Assembly (NCBI RefSeq): GCF_000317285.1
Contig: NZ_AJLN01000116.1
Span: forward strand, 434,001 to 498,000
Source of the DNA: Chlorogloeopsis fritschii PCC 6912
GTDB taxonomy: Bacteria > Cyanobacteriota > Cyanobacteriia > Cyanobacteriales > Nostocaceae
DNA length: 64,000 nt
Direction: 5' to 3'
Shown: positions 45,281 to 53,950 of the stretch, in pieces
Layout of the letters: each line of letters opens with the position of its first letter
Position numbering within the stretch: the first letter of the stretch is position 1
Position numbers and translations under genes: made by a program
The notes under the pieces: model-generated
Seen by the model: only the letters and a program-made list of their open reading frames with translations
What the model was told of the DNA's origin: nothing
Databases searched by the model: none

Positions 45281-48274
45281 GTGGTTTTACAAGTACAAAC
45301 AAGCACCTACGAAGCAAGAACCCAAGAAATTGCTAGACAGTTGCTTGCAGCGACGCAGGAGAATCGTAATTTCTTCTCAGCATTGCGCGATCAGATGCGC
45401 TGGGACGATAAATTACTGGCTTGGGCAATGAGTAATCCTGGGTTGCGGGTGCAGCTATTTCGCTTTATTGATACTTTACCTGCTTTACGTAGTAAACCAG
45501 AAATTGCCGCTCATTTACAGGAATATTTAGGTGACGAATCGGTAGAATTACCTGCAGCGTTGAAGGGGATGCTAAACTTTGCTAACCCTGATTCTATGCC
45601 GGGACAAGTCGCTGCTACCACCGTTGCCACAGCAGTTGAAACATTAGCTCATAAATATATTGCTGGAGAAAATATTAAACAAGCACTAAAGACAATAGAA
45701 CGGCTGCGTAAGGAAAAAATGGCTTTCACTGTAGATTTATTAGGTGAAGCAGTAATTACCGAAGCAGAAGCTCAATCTTATTTAGAACGCTATCTAGATT
45801 TGATGCAACAATTACAAGAAGCATCAAAAAATTGGACAGGTGTACCGCTAATCGATGAAGCAGACGGCGAAGCGCTTCCCAAAGTCCAAGTTTCTGTAAA
45901 ATTAACGGCGTTTTACTCTCAATTCGATCCCCTAGATGCTAAAGGAAGTGAAGAACGGGTAAGTTCGCGCATCCGCACCCTTTTGCGGCGTGCTCAAGAA
46001 CTAGGCGTTGCCGTTCACTTTGATATGGAACAGTACGCCTACAAAGACATCACTTTCAGCATCCTGAAAAAACTCTTAATGGAAGAAGAGTTCCGCACGC
46101 GCACGGATATTGGCATGACTATTCAGGCATATCTGCGCGACAGTGAACAAGATGCGCGAGAATTAATAAATTGGGCAAATCAGCGTGGTTATCCAATTAC
46201 AATTCGCTTGGTAAAAGGCGCGTATTGGGATCAAGAAACCATCAAAGCAGCGCAAAAACATTGGCCACAGCCAGTTTACAACGACAAAGCAGCGACAGAT
46301 GTAAATTTTGAGAAGATTACTCAATTATTGTTAGAGAACCATCCTTATGTATACTCTGCTATCGGTAGCCATAACGTGCGATCGCAAGCCCATGCGATCG
46401 CGATCGCTGAAACCTTAAAAGTTCCCAATCGTTGCTTTGAAATGCAAGTCCTCTACGGGATGGGGGATAAACTAGCCAAAGCACTAGTAGATCAAGGTTA
46501 TCGCGTTCGTGTTTACTGTCCCTACGGCGAACTTTTACCAGGAATGGCTTACCTGATTCGTCGCTTGCTAGAGAATACCGCGAATAGTTCCTTCTTGCGC
46601 CAAAATTTAGAAAATCGTCCAGTAGAAGAACTACTAGCGCCTCCTACTTGGGAACAAGGGGATGGAAAAGTCTCCCCCTCTCCCACTCCCCCCCGCGCCC
46701 CCTCCCCTTTCTCTGGTGCAGCAGATACAGATTATGCTGAGGAGGAAGCGAGAAAGAAATCTCAACAAGCTTTCCAAAACGTTCGTCAGCAATTTGGTAA
46801 AACCTATCTCCCATTAATTCATGGTGAGTACGTCCAAACCCAAGAAATTATTGATTCTCTTAATCCCTCCAATTTTAGTGAGGTAATTGGTAAAGTTGGA
46901 CTTATCTCTGTTGAACAAGCACAACAAGCTATGCAAGCTGCCAAAGCCGCATTTCCGAGTTGGCGCAAAACACCCGTCACTCAACGCGCTGGCATATTGC
47001 GCAAAGCTGCCAATTTAATGGAACAACGCCGCGCCGAATTGAGTGCTTGGATAGTGTTAGAAGTCGGCAAACCAGTGCGGGAAGCAGATGCAGAAGTTTC
47101 TGAGGCGATAGATTTCTGCCGCTATTATGCAGAGGAGATGGAACGACTCGACAAAGGTTACAATTACGACGTATCTGGCGAGACGAATCGTTATATCTAC
47201 CAACCGCGTGGGATTGCAGTGGTAATTTCTCCTTGGAATTTCCCGCTAGCGATCGCAACGGGAATGACTGTTGCAGCTTTAGTTGCTGGGAATTGTACTC
47301 TACTCAAACCAGCGGAAACATCTTCGGTTATTGCAGCGAAACTGACGGAAATCTTAGTAGAAGCTGGAATACCTAAAGGTGTATTTCAATACGTACCCGG
47401 CAAGGGTTCCCAAGTTGGTGCATATTTGGTGAGCCATCCTGATACTCATATGATTGTCTTTACTGGCTCCCAAGAGGTTGGTTGTAAAATTTACGCTGAA
47501 GCAGCGACTCTCAAACCCCTGCAAAGGCACATGAAGCGAGTAATTGCCGAAATGGGCGGCAAGAATACAATTATCGTAGATGAAAGTGCCGACTTAGACC
47601 AAGCTGTGGTGGGCGTCGTGCAGTCAGCCTTTGGTTACAGCGGACAAAAATGTTCTGCTTGTTCGCGAGTGGTAGTCGTAGAACCGATTTATGATACCTT
47701 TGTGCAGCGGTTTGTAGAAGCAACGAAATCACTTAATATTGGAGCAGCAGAGTTACCTAGCACCACAGTGGGGCCTGTAATTGATGCTAATGCTCGCGAT
47801 CGCATCCGCGAGTATATAGAGAAGGGCAAGGCAGAAGCAAAAGTAGCTTTGGAATTGCCAGCACCAGATAATGGGTATTTTATCGGCCCTGTGATCTTCA
47901 AAGATGTATCGCCAAACGCCATTATTGCCCAACAAGAAATTTTTGGCCCTGTTGTGGCAGTAATTAAGGCGAAAAATTTCCAACAAGCGCTCTCAATTGC
48001 CAACGATACTAATTATGCTTTAACAGGAGGGCTTTACTCTAGAACTCCCTCACACATCCAAAAAGCGCAGGAAGAGTTTGAGGTTGGGAACTTGTACATT
48101 AACAGGACAATTACAGGCGCTATAGTTGCACGTCAACCCTTTGGTGGTTTTAAGCTTTCTGGAGTTGGTTCTAAAGCAGGAGGCCCCGACTACCTACTAC
48201 AATTCTTAGAACCGCGTACTGTGACGGAAAATATTCAAAGGCAAGGTTTCGCTCCAATTGAAGGGGCAGAATAA
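45281..48274 (+). CDS. putA: Bifunctional proline dehydrogenase / glutamate semialdehyde dehydrogenase (PutA type)
   Basis: The fused enzyme oxidises proline to glutamate in two steps. The FAD-dependent proline dehydrogenase barrel lies at about residues 150-450 (VSVKLTAFYSQFDP, RLVKGAYWDQET, SHNVRSQA). The NAD-dependent aldehyde dehydrogenase follows, with its C-terminal half including VISPWNFPLAI, Glu in AEMGGKNTIIV and catalytic Cys in YSGQKCSACSR. No DNA-binding ribbon-helix-helix is seen, so it is an enzyme only. The start is likely GTG 45281, with AGGAG at 45266-45270, since the TTG at 45272 leaves no spacing. A repeat-derived linker sits at about residues 459-479. Confidence 0.95.
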   Translation: MVLQVQTSTYEARTQEIARQLLAATQENRNFFSALRDQMRWDDKLLAWAMSNPGLRVQLFRFIDTLPALRSKPEIAAHLQEYLGDESVELPAALKGMLNFANPDSMPGQVAATTVATAVETLAHKYIAGENIKQALKTIERLRKEKMAFTVDLLGEAVITEAEAQSYLERYLDLMQQLQEASKNWTGVPLIDEADGEALPKVQVSVKLTAFYSQFDPLDAKGSEERVSSRIRTLLRRAQELGVAVHFDMEQYAYKDITFSILKKLLMEEEFRTRTDIGMTIQAYLRDSEQDARELINWANQRGYPITIRLVKGAYWDQETIKAAQKHWPQPVYNDKAATDVNFEKITQLLLENHPYVYSAIGSHNVRSQAHAIAIAETLKVPNRCFEMQVLYGMGDKLAKALVDQGYRVRVYCPYGELLPGMAYLIRRLLENTANSSFLRQNLENRPVEELLAPPTWEQGDGKVSPSPTPPRAPSPFSGAADTDYAEEEARKKSQQAFQNVRQQFGKTYLPLIHGEYVQTQEIIDSLNPSNFSEVIGKVGLISVEQAQQAMQAAKAAFPSWRKTPVTQRAGILRKAANLMEQRRAELSAWIVLEVGKPVREADAEVSEAIDFCRYYAEEMERLDKGYNYDVSGETNRYIYQPRGIAVVISPWNFPLAIATGMTVAALVAGNCTLLKPAETSSVIAAKLTEILVEAGIPKGVFQYVPGKGSQVGAYLVSHPDTHMIVFTGSQEVGCKIYAEAATLKPLQRHMKRVIAEMGGKNTIIVDESADLDQAVVGVVQSAFGYSGQKCSACSRVVVVEPIYDTFVQRFVEATKSLNIGAAELPSTTVGPVIDANARDRIREYIEKGKAEAKVALELPAPDNGYFIGPVIFKDVSPNAIIAQQEIFGPVVAVIKAKNFQQALSIANDTNYALTGGLYSRTPSHIQKAQEEFEVGNLYINRTITGAIVARQPFGGFKLSGVGSKAGGPDYLLQFLEPRTVTENIQRQGFAPIEGAE
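46656..46716. repeat. Purine/pyrimidine repeat in putA linker
   Basis: GGGGATGGAAAAG is followed by a C-rich pyrimidine run (CTCCCCCTCTCCCACTCCC, CCCCTCCCC). It encodes a Pro/Ser-rich stretch between the proline and aldehyde dehydrogenase domains. It keeps frame. The pattern matches the cobT insertion and the spacer repeat at 42190. Confidence 0.6.
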
Positions 48275-48286
48275 TCTAGGTTTGAT

Positions 48287-48310
48287 AGGTGGGCAATGCC
48301 CACCTTATTT
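48287..48310 (+). terminator. Terminator of putA
   Basis: AGGTGGGCA and TGCCCACCT form a tight palindrome followed by TATTTTATAA. It lies 13 bp after the putA stop. The words GGTGGGCA and TGCCCACC recall MITE ends, so it may be a MITE remnant that now ends transcription. Confidence 0.65.
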
Positions 48311-48359
48311 TATAAATGAACTGCCAAAATGCGAAAGAAAGATGCACTTAATATTAAAA

Positions 48360-48440
48360 AACTAACCACAAAGAGCACATAGACGCGCCTTCTTCGGCTA
48401 CTTTCAGAAGCCACTTCATGTCTACCCGCAGGGTAGAACA
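48360..48440. repeat. Short GC-rich repeat remnant
   Basis: AGACGCGCCTTCTTCGGC, CAGAAGCCACTTC and CTACCCGCAGGGTAG are palindromic words related to the GC-rich repeats elsewhere in the window. They lie between putA and the GNAT gene. Copy boundaries cannot be fixed. Confidence 0.5.
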
Positions 48441-48502
48441 CAAAAGAAGAAATTGGTACTCATTCAGTGCAAGTTTATAGAGAATTGGTATAAGAGATTT
48501 TG

Positions 48503-48943
48503 ATGAGTGATTTAATTATTAAATTGGCTGATTATCAGGAAGATTTTCCGAAAATTGAGGAAATTAGAAGGATAGTTTTTCAAGAGGGGCAAGGAGTAGA
48601 TCCAGATTTGGATTTTGATGGTGATGATGAAATTTCTGAACAATTGATTGCTTATTTAGATAACGAAGCAGTAGGAACTGCCAGGATTAGATATTTGAAT
48701 GATAAAACTGCAAAGATAGAAAGGTTAGCTGTTTTGCCAATAGCTAGAGGACAAGGGATTGGCAAGAAAATTATGGAAAAAGCACTTTTAGTAATAGCTA
48801 GTAAAAATATTCCAGAAGTTGTGCTTCATGCTCAAGAGTATGTAAAAGGTTTGCATCAACAACTAGGTTTTCAGGAAGAAGGAGAAGTTTTTGAAGAAGC
48901 CGGAATTCGTCATGTGAAAATGAAGAAATATTTGAATTGTTAG
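48503..48943 (+). CDS. GNAT-family N-acetyltransferase
   Basis: The 146-residue cytoplasmic protein has the GNAT acetyl-CoA motif A (IERLAVLPIARGQGIGKKIMEKAL) with R-G-x-G-I-G. Motif B follows as VVLHAQEYVKGLHQQLGFQEEG. An acidic loop (DPDLDFDGDDE) precedes it. This pattern is like the ElaA/YjcF subgroup, whose substrate is unknown. ATG 48503 is preferred to the overlapping TTG at 48500. No partner gene adjoins. Confidence 0.9.
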   Translation: MSDLIIKLADYQEDFPKIEEIRRIVFQEGQGVDPDLDFDGDDEISEQLIAYLDNEAVGTARIRYLNDKTAKIERLAVLPIARGQGIGKKIMEKALLVIASKNIPEVVLHAQEYVKGLHQQLGFQEEGEVFEEAGIRHVKMKKYLNC

Positions 48944-49134
48944 TGGTTATTAAATAGAGTTGCGTCTTTCGCGATTAAATCTCTTGCACTCATGATTTTC
49001 TAACAAATCGACCACAGATTAACACCGATAAACACAGATTTTATCGATGTCTATCTGTGCCCATCTGTGGTTGTAATTATAAATCGACTGCTTCAGGAAA
49101 AGCAGCGTGCGATCGCATCTCTAAAAACTAGAAA

Positions 49135-51399
49135 TTATATCAGACTGGCGTGTGCAGGAGTTAATCTCCCCACCACCCCTTTTTCCCAATCGGGTTGATT
49201 GGGCAAAAATATTGTGAACCTACTGCCCTTTCCCAAAGTTGACTCTACTGTCACATCACCACCATGCAAACGGGCTAACTTGCGTGTCAAAGCTAAACCC
49301 AATCCTGTGCCTTCGTACTGACGGCTAAGTCTGCTATCAAGCTGCTTGAATGGTTCAAACAGGTATTTGAAATGACTTGGATCGATACCAATGCCCGTAT
49401 CTGATACGGTGAAAGTTATGGTTGAAGACACTTTTTTAACTTCCAAAGACACTCTACCCGCAGGAGTAAATTTAATTGCATTAGTAAGTAGATTGAGCAG
49501 CATTTGCTTGATGCGTCGTTCATCGGCAATGCAAATATCTGCTTGTTCATCAATTTCGGTTACCAGCAGCAGCCCCTTTTCTTCGGCGCGATCGCGTACA
49601 GTAGACATAACATGAGCACACAATTCTTGTACTGGCAACTCAGACAGTAACAGTTCTTCTTTGCCAGCTTCTACTTTTGACAAATCGAGAATATCGTTAA
49701 TAAGTGCTAGTAAGTGTTCGCCACTACTGTAAATACAATTTATATACTCTTTCTGCTTGTCGTTAAGACAGCCAGCCATTTCTTGTTGCAGTAGTTGAGA
49801 CAAACCCATGATTGCATTTAAAGGTGTTCGCAACTCGTGACTCATAGTTGCCAAAAATTCACTTTTTGCCCGACTTCCAGCTTCTGCCGCTTCTTTGCTT
49901 TCACATAGTTTCAACTCTGTTTGTTTACGCTCGGTAATATCCTCAATCATGGTGAGAAAATATTGAGGTTTGCCATTTGGACTGGAAATTAAAGAAACAC
50001 TCAACTGAGTCCACACTAATCTACCATCTTGATGCAGAAAACGCCTTTCCATTTCCAGGCGATCGCGAATTCCCAACAGTAGTTGTTGATAAAGTTCTAA
50101 ATCTCCCTCTTGTTTGACAATATAATTTGCAAAGCTACTACCGCATAATTCTTCCCGACTGTAGCCCAGCATTTGACACAACGCTGGATTGGTATCTACA
50201 ATCTGTGCTTTCATATCTACAAGTCCGATTCCAACAGAGGAACGCTCAAAAATTGCTCGGAATTGTGCCTCACTGTATCGTAGTGTTTCCTGCGCTGCGT
50301 TGCGTTCGGTTGCTTCTATCGCCAAGGTAATAAAATCTGCAATTGAACCAGCAAAGTTTTCTTCCTCCAATGTCCATTGACGCATACAACCGATTTGTTC
50401 GTGACACACCGCCCCCACTAAAACACCTCTCAACCAAATTGGTGCAACCAATAAAGATGTAATGCCAAATACACAAAGATAAGGCTCAGATAATTCTTGG
50501 GTTCTACTGTCACGGGTGGCATTGTGTGCAGCAATACTGCGTTCTTGCTCTAAAGCCTGAAAGTAAGCAGGAAAATTGGCTTTCCAAAGCGCCATGCCAG
50601 AGCTATGACAATATGTTCTAGCATCGTACAAATCGACACATTCTATTTTTGAGCGCTCTGAGTTATATAACCATACGCTGACTCGTTCCACCTCTACAGT
50701 TTGGGCTGCGGCTTCTGTGATTTCCCTGAATGCTGCCTGTAGATTTCCTTGCTGTAATCTTTTGCTTTTAGCAAGCTGTACTAGGCTTTGGTTCTGTTTT
50801 CGCAGAAAATTTTCCCTTTTGTGCAAAATCTCTTCTGTCTGCTTGCACTCTGTAATATCTCTAATTACCAATACCTGTATATTTTGCTCTTGGTAAGCAA
50901 TGATCTCGCCTTGCATTTCCACCGCAACAGTAGAACCGTCTTTTTTAACTACAATTACTTCATATGGTTTTTCAGAACTAGAAAGAATATGTTTTAGTAT
51001 TAACTTTTGCGATTGCGATGTCAGTGTTAGTAAATTAAAAATGTTTTTACCAATGATTTCTGCAATTTCATAGCCTGTAATTTTTGTAACTACAGAATTT
51101 GCATCTAAAATAATTCCATCGTCGTGTATAATCAGACCTTCAACACTTGCCTCTGATAGACACTGAATTCGAGGTTCAATGTTTTCTGAAACAGATAATG
51201 CAAGTCCTTTCAAACTAAGCTCATCTCCCGACATCGCGGGCATAGAGAATCGAGGATTGCCCATTGCCTGTTGCCCTAAATCAGTAGGCAACGGTTTCTC
51301 CCAAACCTTGAAGGATTGGGTTTCCTCGCCGATTTTGATGATTTGTTGGCTTTCAGCCACTACTTTTGGAGTTTGCTCGCTTTGCTTACACTTCACCAT
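49135..51399 (-). CDS. Sensor histidine kinase, PAS-GAF-PAS-HisKA-HATPase
   Basis: This protein of about 754 residues has no transmembrane segment. Counting from the ATG at 51399, PAS 1 covers about 80-190 and GAF about 230-365 (phytochrome-like but without the chromophore Cys motif I know). PAS 2 covers about 380-500. HisKA has the phosphoacceptor His in SHELRTPLNAIMG. HATPase has N box LLNLLTNAIKFT and G1 SDTGIGI. There is no receiver domain, so it must signal to a separate response regulator, which is not adjacent. A GTG start at 51462 would add 21 residues. A cytoplasmic light- or redox-type sensor role is inference. Confidence 0.93.
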   Translation of the reverse strand: MVKCKQSEQTPKVVAESQQIIKIGEETQSFKVWEKPLPTDLGQQAMGNPRFSMPAMSGDELSLKGLALSVSENIEPRIQCLSEASVEGLIIHDDGIILDANSVVTKITGYEIAEIIGKNIFNLLTLTSQSQKLILKHILSSSEKPYEVIVVKKDGSTVAVEMQGEIIAYQEQNIQVLVIRDITECKQTEEILHKRENFLRKQNQSLVQLAKSKRLQQGNLQAAFREITEAAAQTVEVERVSVWLYNSERSKIECVDLYDARTYCHSSGMALWKANFPAYFQALEQERSIAAHNATRDSRTQELSEPYLCVFGITSLLVAPIWLRGVLVGAVCHEQIGCMRQWTLEEENFAGSIADFITLAIEATERNAAQETLRYSEAQFRAIFERSSVGIGLVDMKAQIVDTNPALCQMLGYSREELCGSSFANYIVKQEGDLELYQQLLLGIRDRLEMERRFLHQDGRLVWTQLSVSLISSPNGKPQYFLTMIEDITERKQTELKLCESKEAAEAGSRAKSEFLATMSHELRTPLNAIMGLSQLLQQEMAGCLNDKQKEYINCIYSSGEHLLALINDILDLSKVEAGKEELLLSELPVQELCAHVMSTVRDRAEEKGLLLVTEIDEQADICIADERRIKQMLLNLLTNAIKFTPAGRVSLEVKKVSSTITFTVSDTGIGIDPSHFKYLFEPFKQLDSRLSRQYEGTGLGLALTRKLARLHGGDVTVESTLGKGSRFTIFLPNQPDWEKGVVGRLTPAHASLI

Positions 51400-51694
51400 T
51401 CTTGGTAAGTCTGTTAACTCTATAATTAAGTAAAAAGACTGATAATAAAGTAATTTATACACGAAATATGAAGATTTAGTTCAAGTTTATTAACACTTAT
51501 AGGTATAAAAACACTCATAATCGCGATCGCTTCCTCTACCCCGTAACAGGTAGCCTCAGCAAATAAGCTTTGTACGTGAGTCTTAATTTCCTATCTTTCT
51601 TGTGGTAAGGCTCTCCTCTCACCTACAGGCAGATACCCAAGCAACTTTAATTTGCAACAATAAAGATAGTTGCAACCGTTGTGGAGATGGAGTA

Positions 51695-52624
51695 ATGACC
51701 GATGGCAACTTGAGAATTGTCTCCCTAATTCCCAGTGGAACAGAAATTTTAGCAGTACTAGGGTTAACTGATGCCATTGTTGGGCGATCGCATGAGTGCG
51801 ACTACCCCCCAGAAATTCAAGATCGTCCAATTTGCACCCAACCCCGGCTAAATACGGAGGCATCTAGCAGTAAAATTCACGATGAAGTTAATAATCTGCT
51901 CCAAAATGCTTTAAGTATCTACGAAATTAAAACAGATGTCTTGGAAAAATTACAGCCTACTCATATTGTCACTCAAGACCAGTGTGAAGTTTGTGCTGTT
52001 AGCGTTTCGGAAGTAGAAAAGGCTGTAGCTTCACTGACTCACACCGCACCCGAAATTATCTCTTTAAAACCAAATCTGCTCAAAGAGGTTTGGGCTGATA
52101 TCGAACGAGTAGCGAATGTATTCCAAGTAGACTCGCTCAAAGTGCTAGAAAACTTGGAAGCCCGCGTGAAAATTGTTGCCCAGAAAACCCAAGGGCTTTC
52201 CCAAACAGAAAATTTACCAACTGTCGCTTGTATCGAGTGGATCGATCCTTTGATGGCTGCCGCCAACTGGATTCCCGAATTAGTTACTTTGGCAGGAGGA
52301 AAACCATTATTTAGCATTACAGGTCAGCCTTCTCCACAGTTAACGTGGGAAAATCTGATTACTGGCAATCCAGATATTATCGTGTTTATGCCCTGTGGCT
52401 TTGATTTAGATCGCACTCGCCAAGAAGCTGAGTTGTTAACTAAAAATTCAGAGTGGCAAAAACTCCGCGCTAACCAAACTGGCAGAGTATACATTACCGA
52501 TGGCAATTCCTATTTCAACCGTCCAGGGCCGCGGCTGGTAGAATCTTTAGAGATGTTAGCAGAAATTTTGCACCCAGAAATTTTTCAGTATGGCTATAAG
52601 GGAGAAACCTGGGAACTACTCTAA
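51695..52624 (+). CDS. BtuF-like periplasmic-binding-fold protein without signal peptide
   Basis: The 309-residue protein of the type 3 binding fold opens with NLRIVSLIPSGTEILAVLGL and GRSHECDYPPEI, the cobalamin-binding BtuF-like pattern. It goes on to LQPTHIVTQDQCEVCAVS and a C-terminal YFNRPGPRLVESLEMLAEI. It has no signal peptide or lipobox, which is unusual for a BtuF. ATG 51695 follows GGAG closely; an open frame from 51602 adds a Cys-rich stretch but no signal. No btuC/btuD is adjacent. It may be cytoplasmic or serve in cobalamin handling; the cobT gene is far away. Confidence 0.85.
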   Translation: MTDGNLRIVSLIPSGTEILAVLGLTDAIVGRSHECDYPPEIQDRPICTQPRLNTEASSSKIHDEVNNLLQNALSIYEIKTDVLEKLQPTHIVTQDQCEVCAVSVSEVEKAVASLTHTAPEIISLKPNLLKEVWADIERVANVFQVDSLKVLENLEARVKIVAQKTQGLSQTENLPTVACIEWIDPLMAAANWIPELVTLAGGKPLFSITGQPSPQLTWENLITGNPDIIVFMPCGFDLDRTRQEAELLTKNSEWQKLRANQTGRVYITDGNSYFNRPGPRLVESLEMLAEILHPEIFQYGYKGETWELL

Positions 52625-52801
52625 TTAATTTGTTACTTTTTAGCTACTGGTTTTTACCAATTTTATTAAAGTACAGTCGAGTCTAAACACAACCCTTTAT
52701 CATCAATAGAATTGCGCTCATATATTTGATAAAACAAGTCAAAAGTTGCTCCAGCAGAATCGTATTTATCTCTTTTTAGAGATGGCGATCTGCTGAAAAT
52801 A

Positions 52802-52978
52802 ATGCTCAAACAGCAAATTCCTTACTTATGCGTAATTTTTCTAGGTGTTTGTGCGATCGCTCTTTTCATAGTCGCAAAAATTAAAGCAGCAATTGATGGA
52901 CTAAAAGCATATGATTTATTTAACATAGTTGTAGACCTCACTAGTTATGTGTGGTTGTGTGTTGTAGAACATAATTGA
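52802..52978 (+). CDS. Small membrane ORF, 58 residues
   Basis: The ORF encodes MLKQQIPYLCVIFLGVCAIA and continues LFIVAKIKAAIDGLKAYD. One clear membrane segment spans residues about 6-25; an amphipathic second half follows. No Shine-Dalgarno precedes it. A strong terminator begins 7 bp after the stop, which supports a transcribed unit. No family is recognised; such short single-pass proteins are often regulators of membrane complexes, but that is speculation. Confidence 0.4.
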   Translation: MLKQQIPYLCVIFLGVCAIALFIVAKIKAAIDGLKAYDLFNIVVDLTSYVWLCVVEHN

Positions 52979-52984
52979 ACTCTA

Positions 52985-53010
52985 GTCAGGGGGCTTACCC
53001 TTGACTTTTT
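52985..53010 (+). terminator. Rho-independent terminator after the 58-aa ORF
   Basis: GTCAGGGG (52985-52992) pairs with CCCTTGAC (52998-53005) over the loop GCTTA, including one wobble pair. TTTTTCTTTTT follows. It is a clean intrinsic terminator on the plus strand. Confidence 0.8.
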
Positions 53011-53113
53011 CTTTTTGTTCAAGAGCTCATGACAAGGATTTACAAGTCGAAAAATGGTTGTTTACACGATTTTTTTTAGGTGCATCCCGATTTTAAAGTG
53101 CCCATAGACTATG

Positions 53114-53186
53114 AGCCTGCTTTCTGCATTTACCCTTGGTGTTGCCGTAGGTTAGCAATTCCCAAAGGGTAGGCAGGCTTTTTTTG
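53114..53186 (+). ncRNA. Structured RNA 3' end with strong terminator
   Basis: Three nested stems can form: AGCCTGC (53114-53120) with GCAGGCT (53173-53179); ACCCTTGG (53132-53139) with CCAAAGGGT (53162-53170); and GTTGC with GCAAT inside. A run of seven T follows. The element lies 100 bp past the previous terminator, so a second transcript ends here. No ORF precedes it. A small RNA or a leader-derived transcript is possible; no promoter is clear. Confidence 0.5.
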
Positions 53187-53396
53187 TATAGCAATAGCCT
53201 TCCAGGGTATTGATTAAAAATGTAATACTTAGTTGTAATCTTACAGATTGCTCTAAGATAAAATAAAGTTTATTTACGTAATTTTACTTAGAAATACAGA
53301 TTCAGACCCAGCAAACATTGCCACGGTGAATGCATAAAATGGCTTTGTAATTGGATGCATTCTTGTTAAAAATATCTGTTGTTTACCTCAAGCAAG

Positions 53397-53663
53397 TTAG
53401 TCTTTGACTCCAGATTCTGGTAAAGAAACAGAAGCACTGGGTTGAGGTGATAAATCTAATTGGTGTTCTTCTAGCTGCGCTTCTATACTTGTCTCAGTAA
53501 CATCCCTGAAATAAGTGCCAAAAAGCTTATCGTAGTTGGATGCAACTGCTAAAAAAGCACCACCCAAAATATAAATAGGTAGGGGTAGCTTCAATTCTTC
53601 AATCCAATCAAATAGTTGTGCTAAAGCAAACAGCACTAAAAAGCAAGCCAGCCAAACTCTCAT
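53397..53663 (-). CDS. Small membrane protein, hypothetical
   Basis: The 88-residue protein has two hydrophobic segments (VWLACFLVLFALAQLFDWI and LPIYILGGAFLAVASNY) and an acidic, Ser/Pro-rich C-terminal tail. No family is recognised, but the composition and clean ATG support a real gene. It is monocistronic. The C-terminal tail probably faces the cytoplasm. Confidence 0.65.
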   Translation of the reverse strand: MRVWLACFLVLFALAQLFDWIEELKLPLPIYILGGAFLAVASNYDKLFGTYFRDVTETSIEAQLEEHQLDLSPQPSASVSLPESGVKD

Positions 53664-53786
53664 TTTTTCATTCCCAGACTCAAATTACTCTACCAATTGT
53701 AGACAGCTTACATCAAATCTTGATGATACCAACAACTACAATCCCACCGAGACAGGATTCTCAATAAGAGCCAGAATGCTCTAATT

Positions 53787-53815
53787 CTCGTTACCAGGTT
53801 AAACCTGGTGACGAG
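53787..53815. repeat. Palindrome repeat, copy B
   Basis: CTCGTTACCAGGTT with its near-perfect complement matches the palindrome at 9054-9082, with one G-T wobble. It is followed by a second hairpin-like stretch (GGCTGCCACCTCCGGGCTGC), also in the same layout as copy A. The element is a dispersed intergenic hairpin family. Confidence 0.75.
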
Positions 53816-53950
53816 GGTAGTAGGCTGCCACCTCCGGGCTGCTAGAAGGCAGATTTACTCTTATAGGAAAGACAGATAAAACCAACAATCTCTATTTTGA
53901 GTTGCAATTTGGGAAACATATAAGTAGATCGGTACAAAAATCAAAAAGAA

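Noticed and set aside
51463-51694. Cobalamin riboswitch before the BtuF-like gene
   Set aside because: No B12-box-like conserved core was found in the leader.
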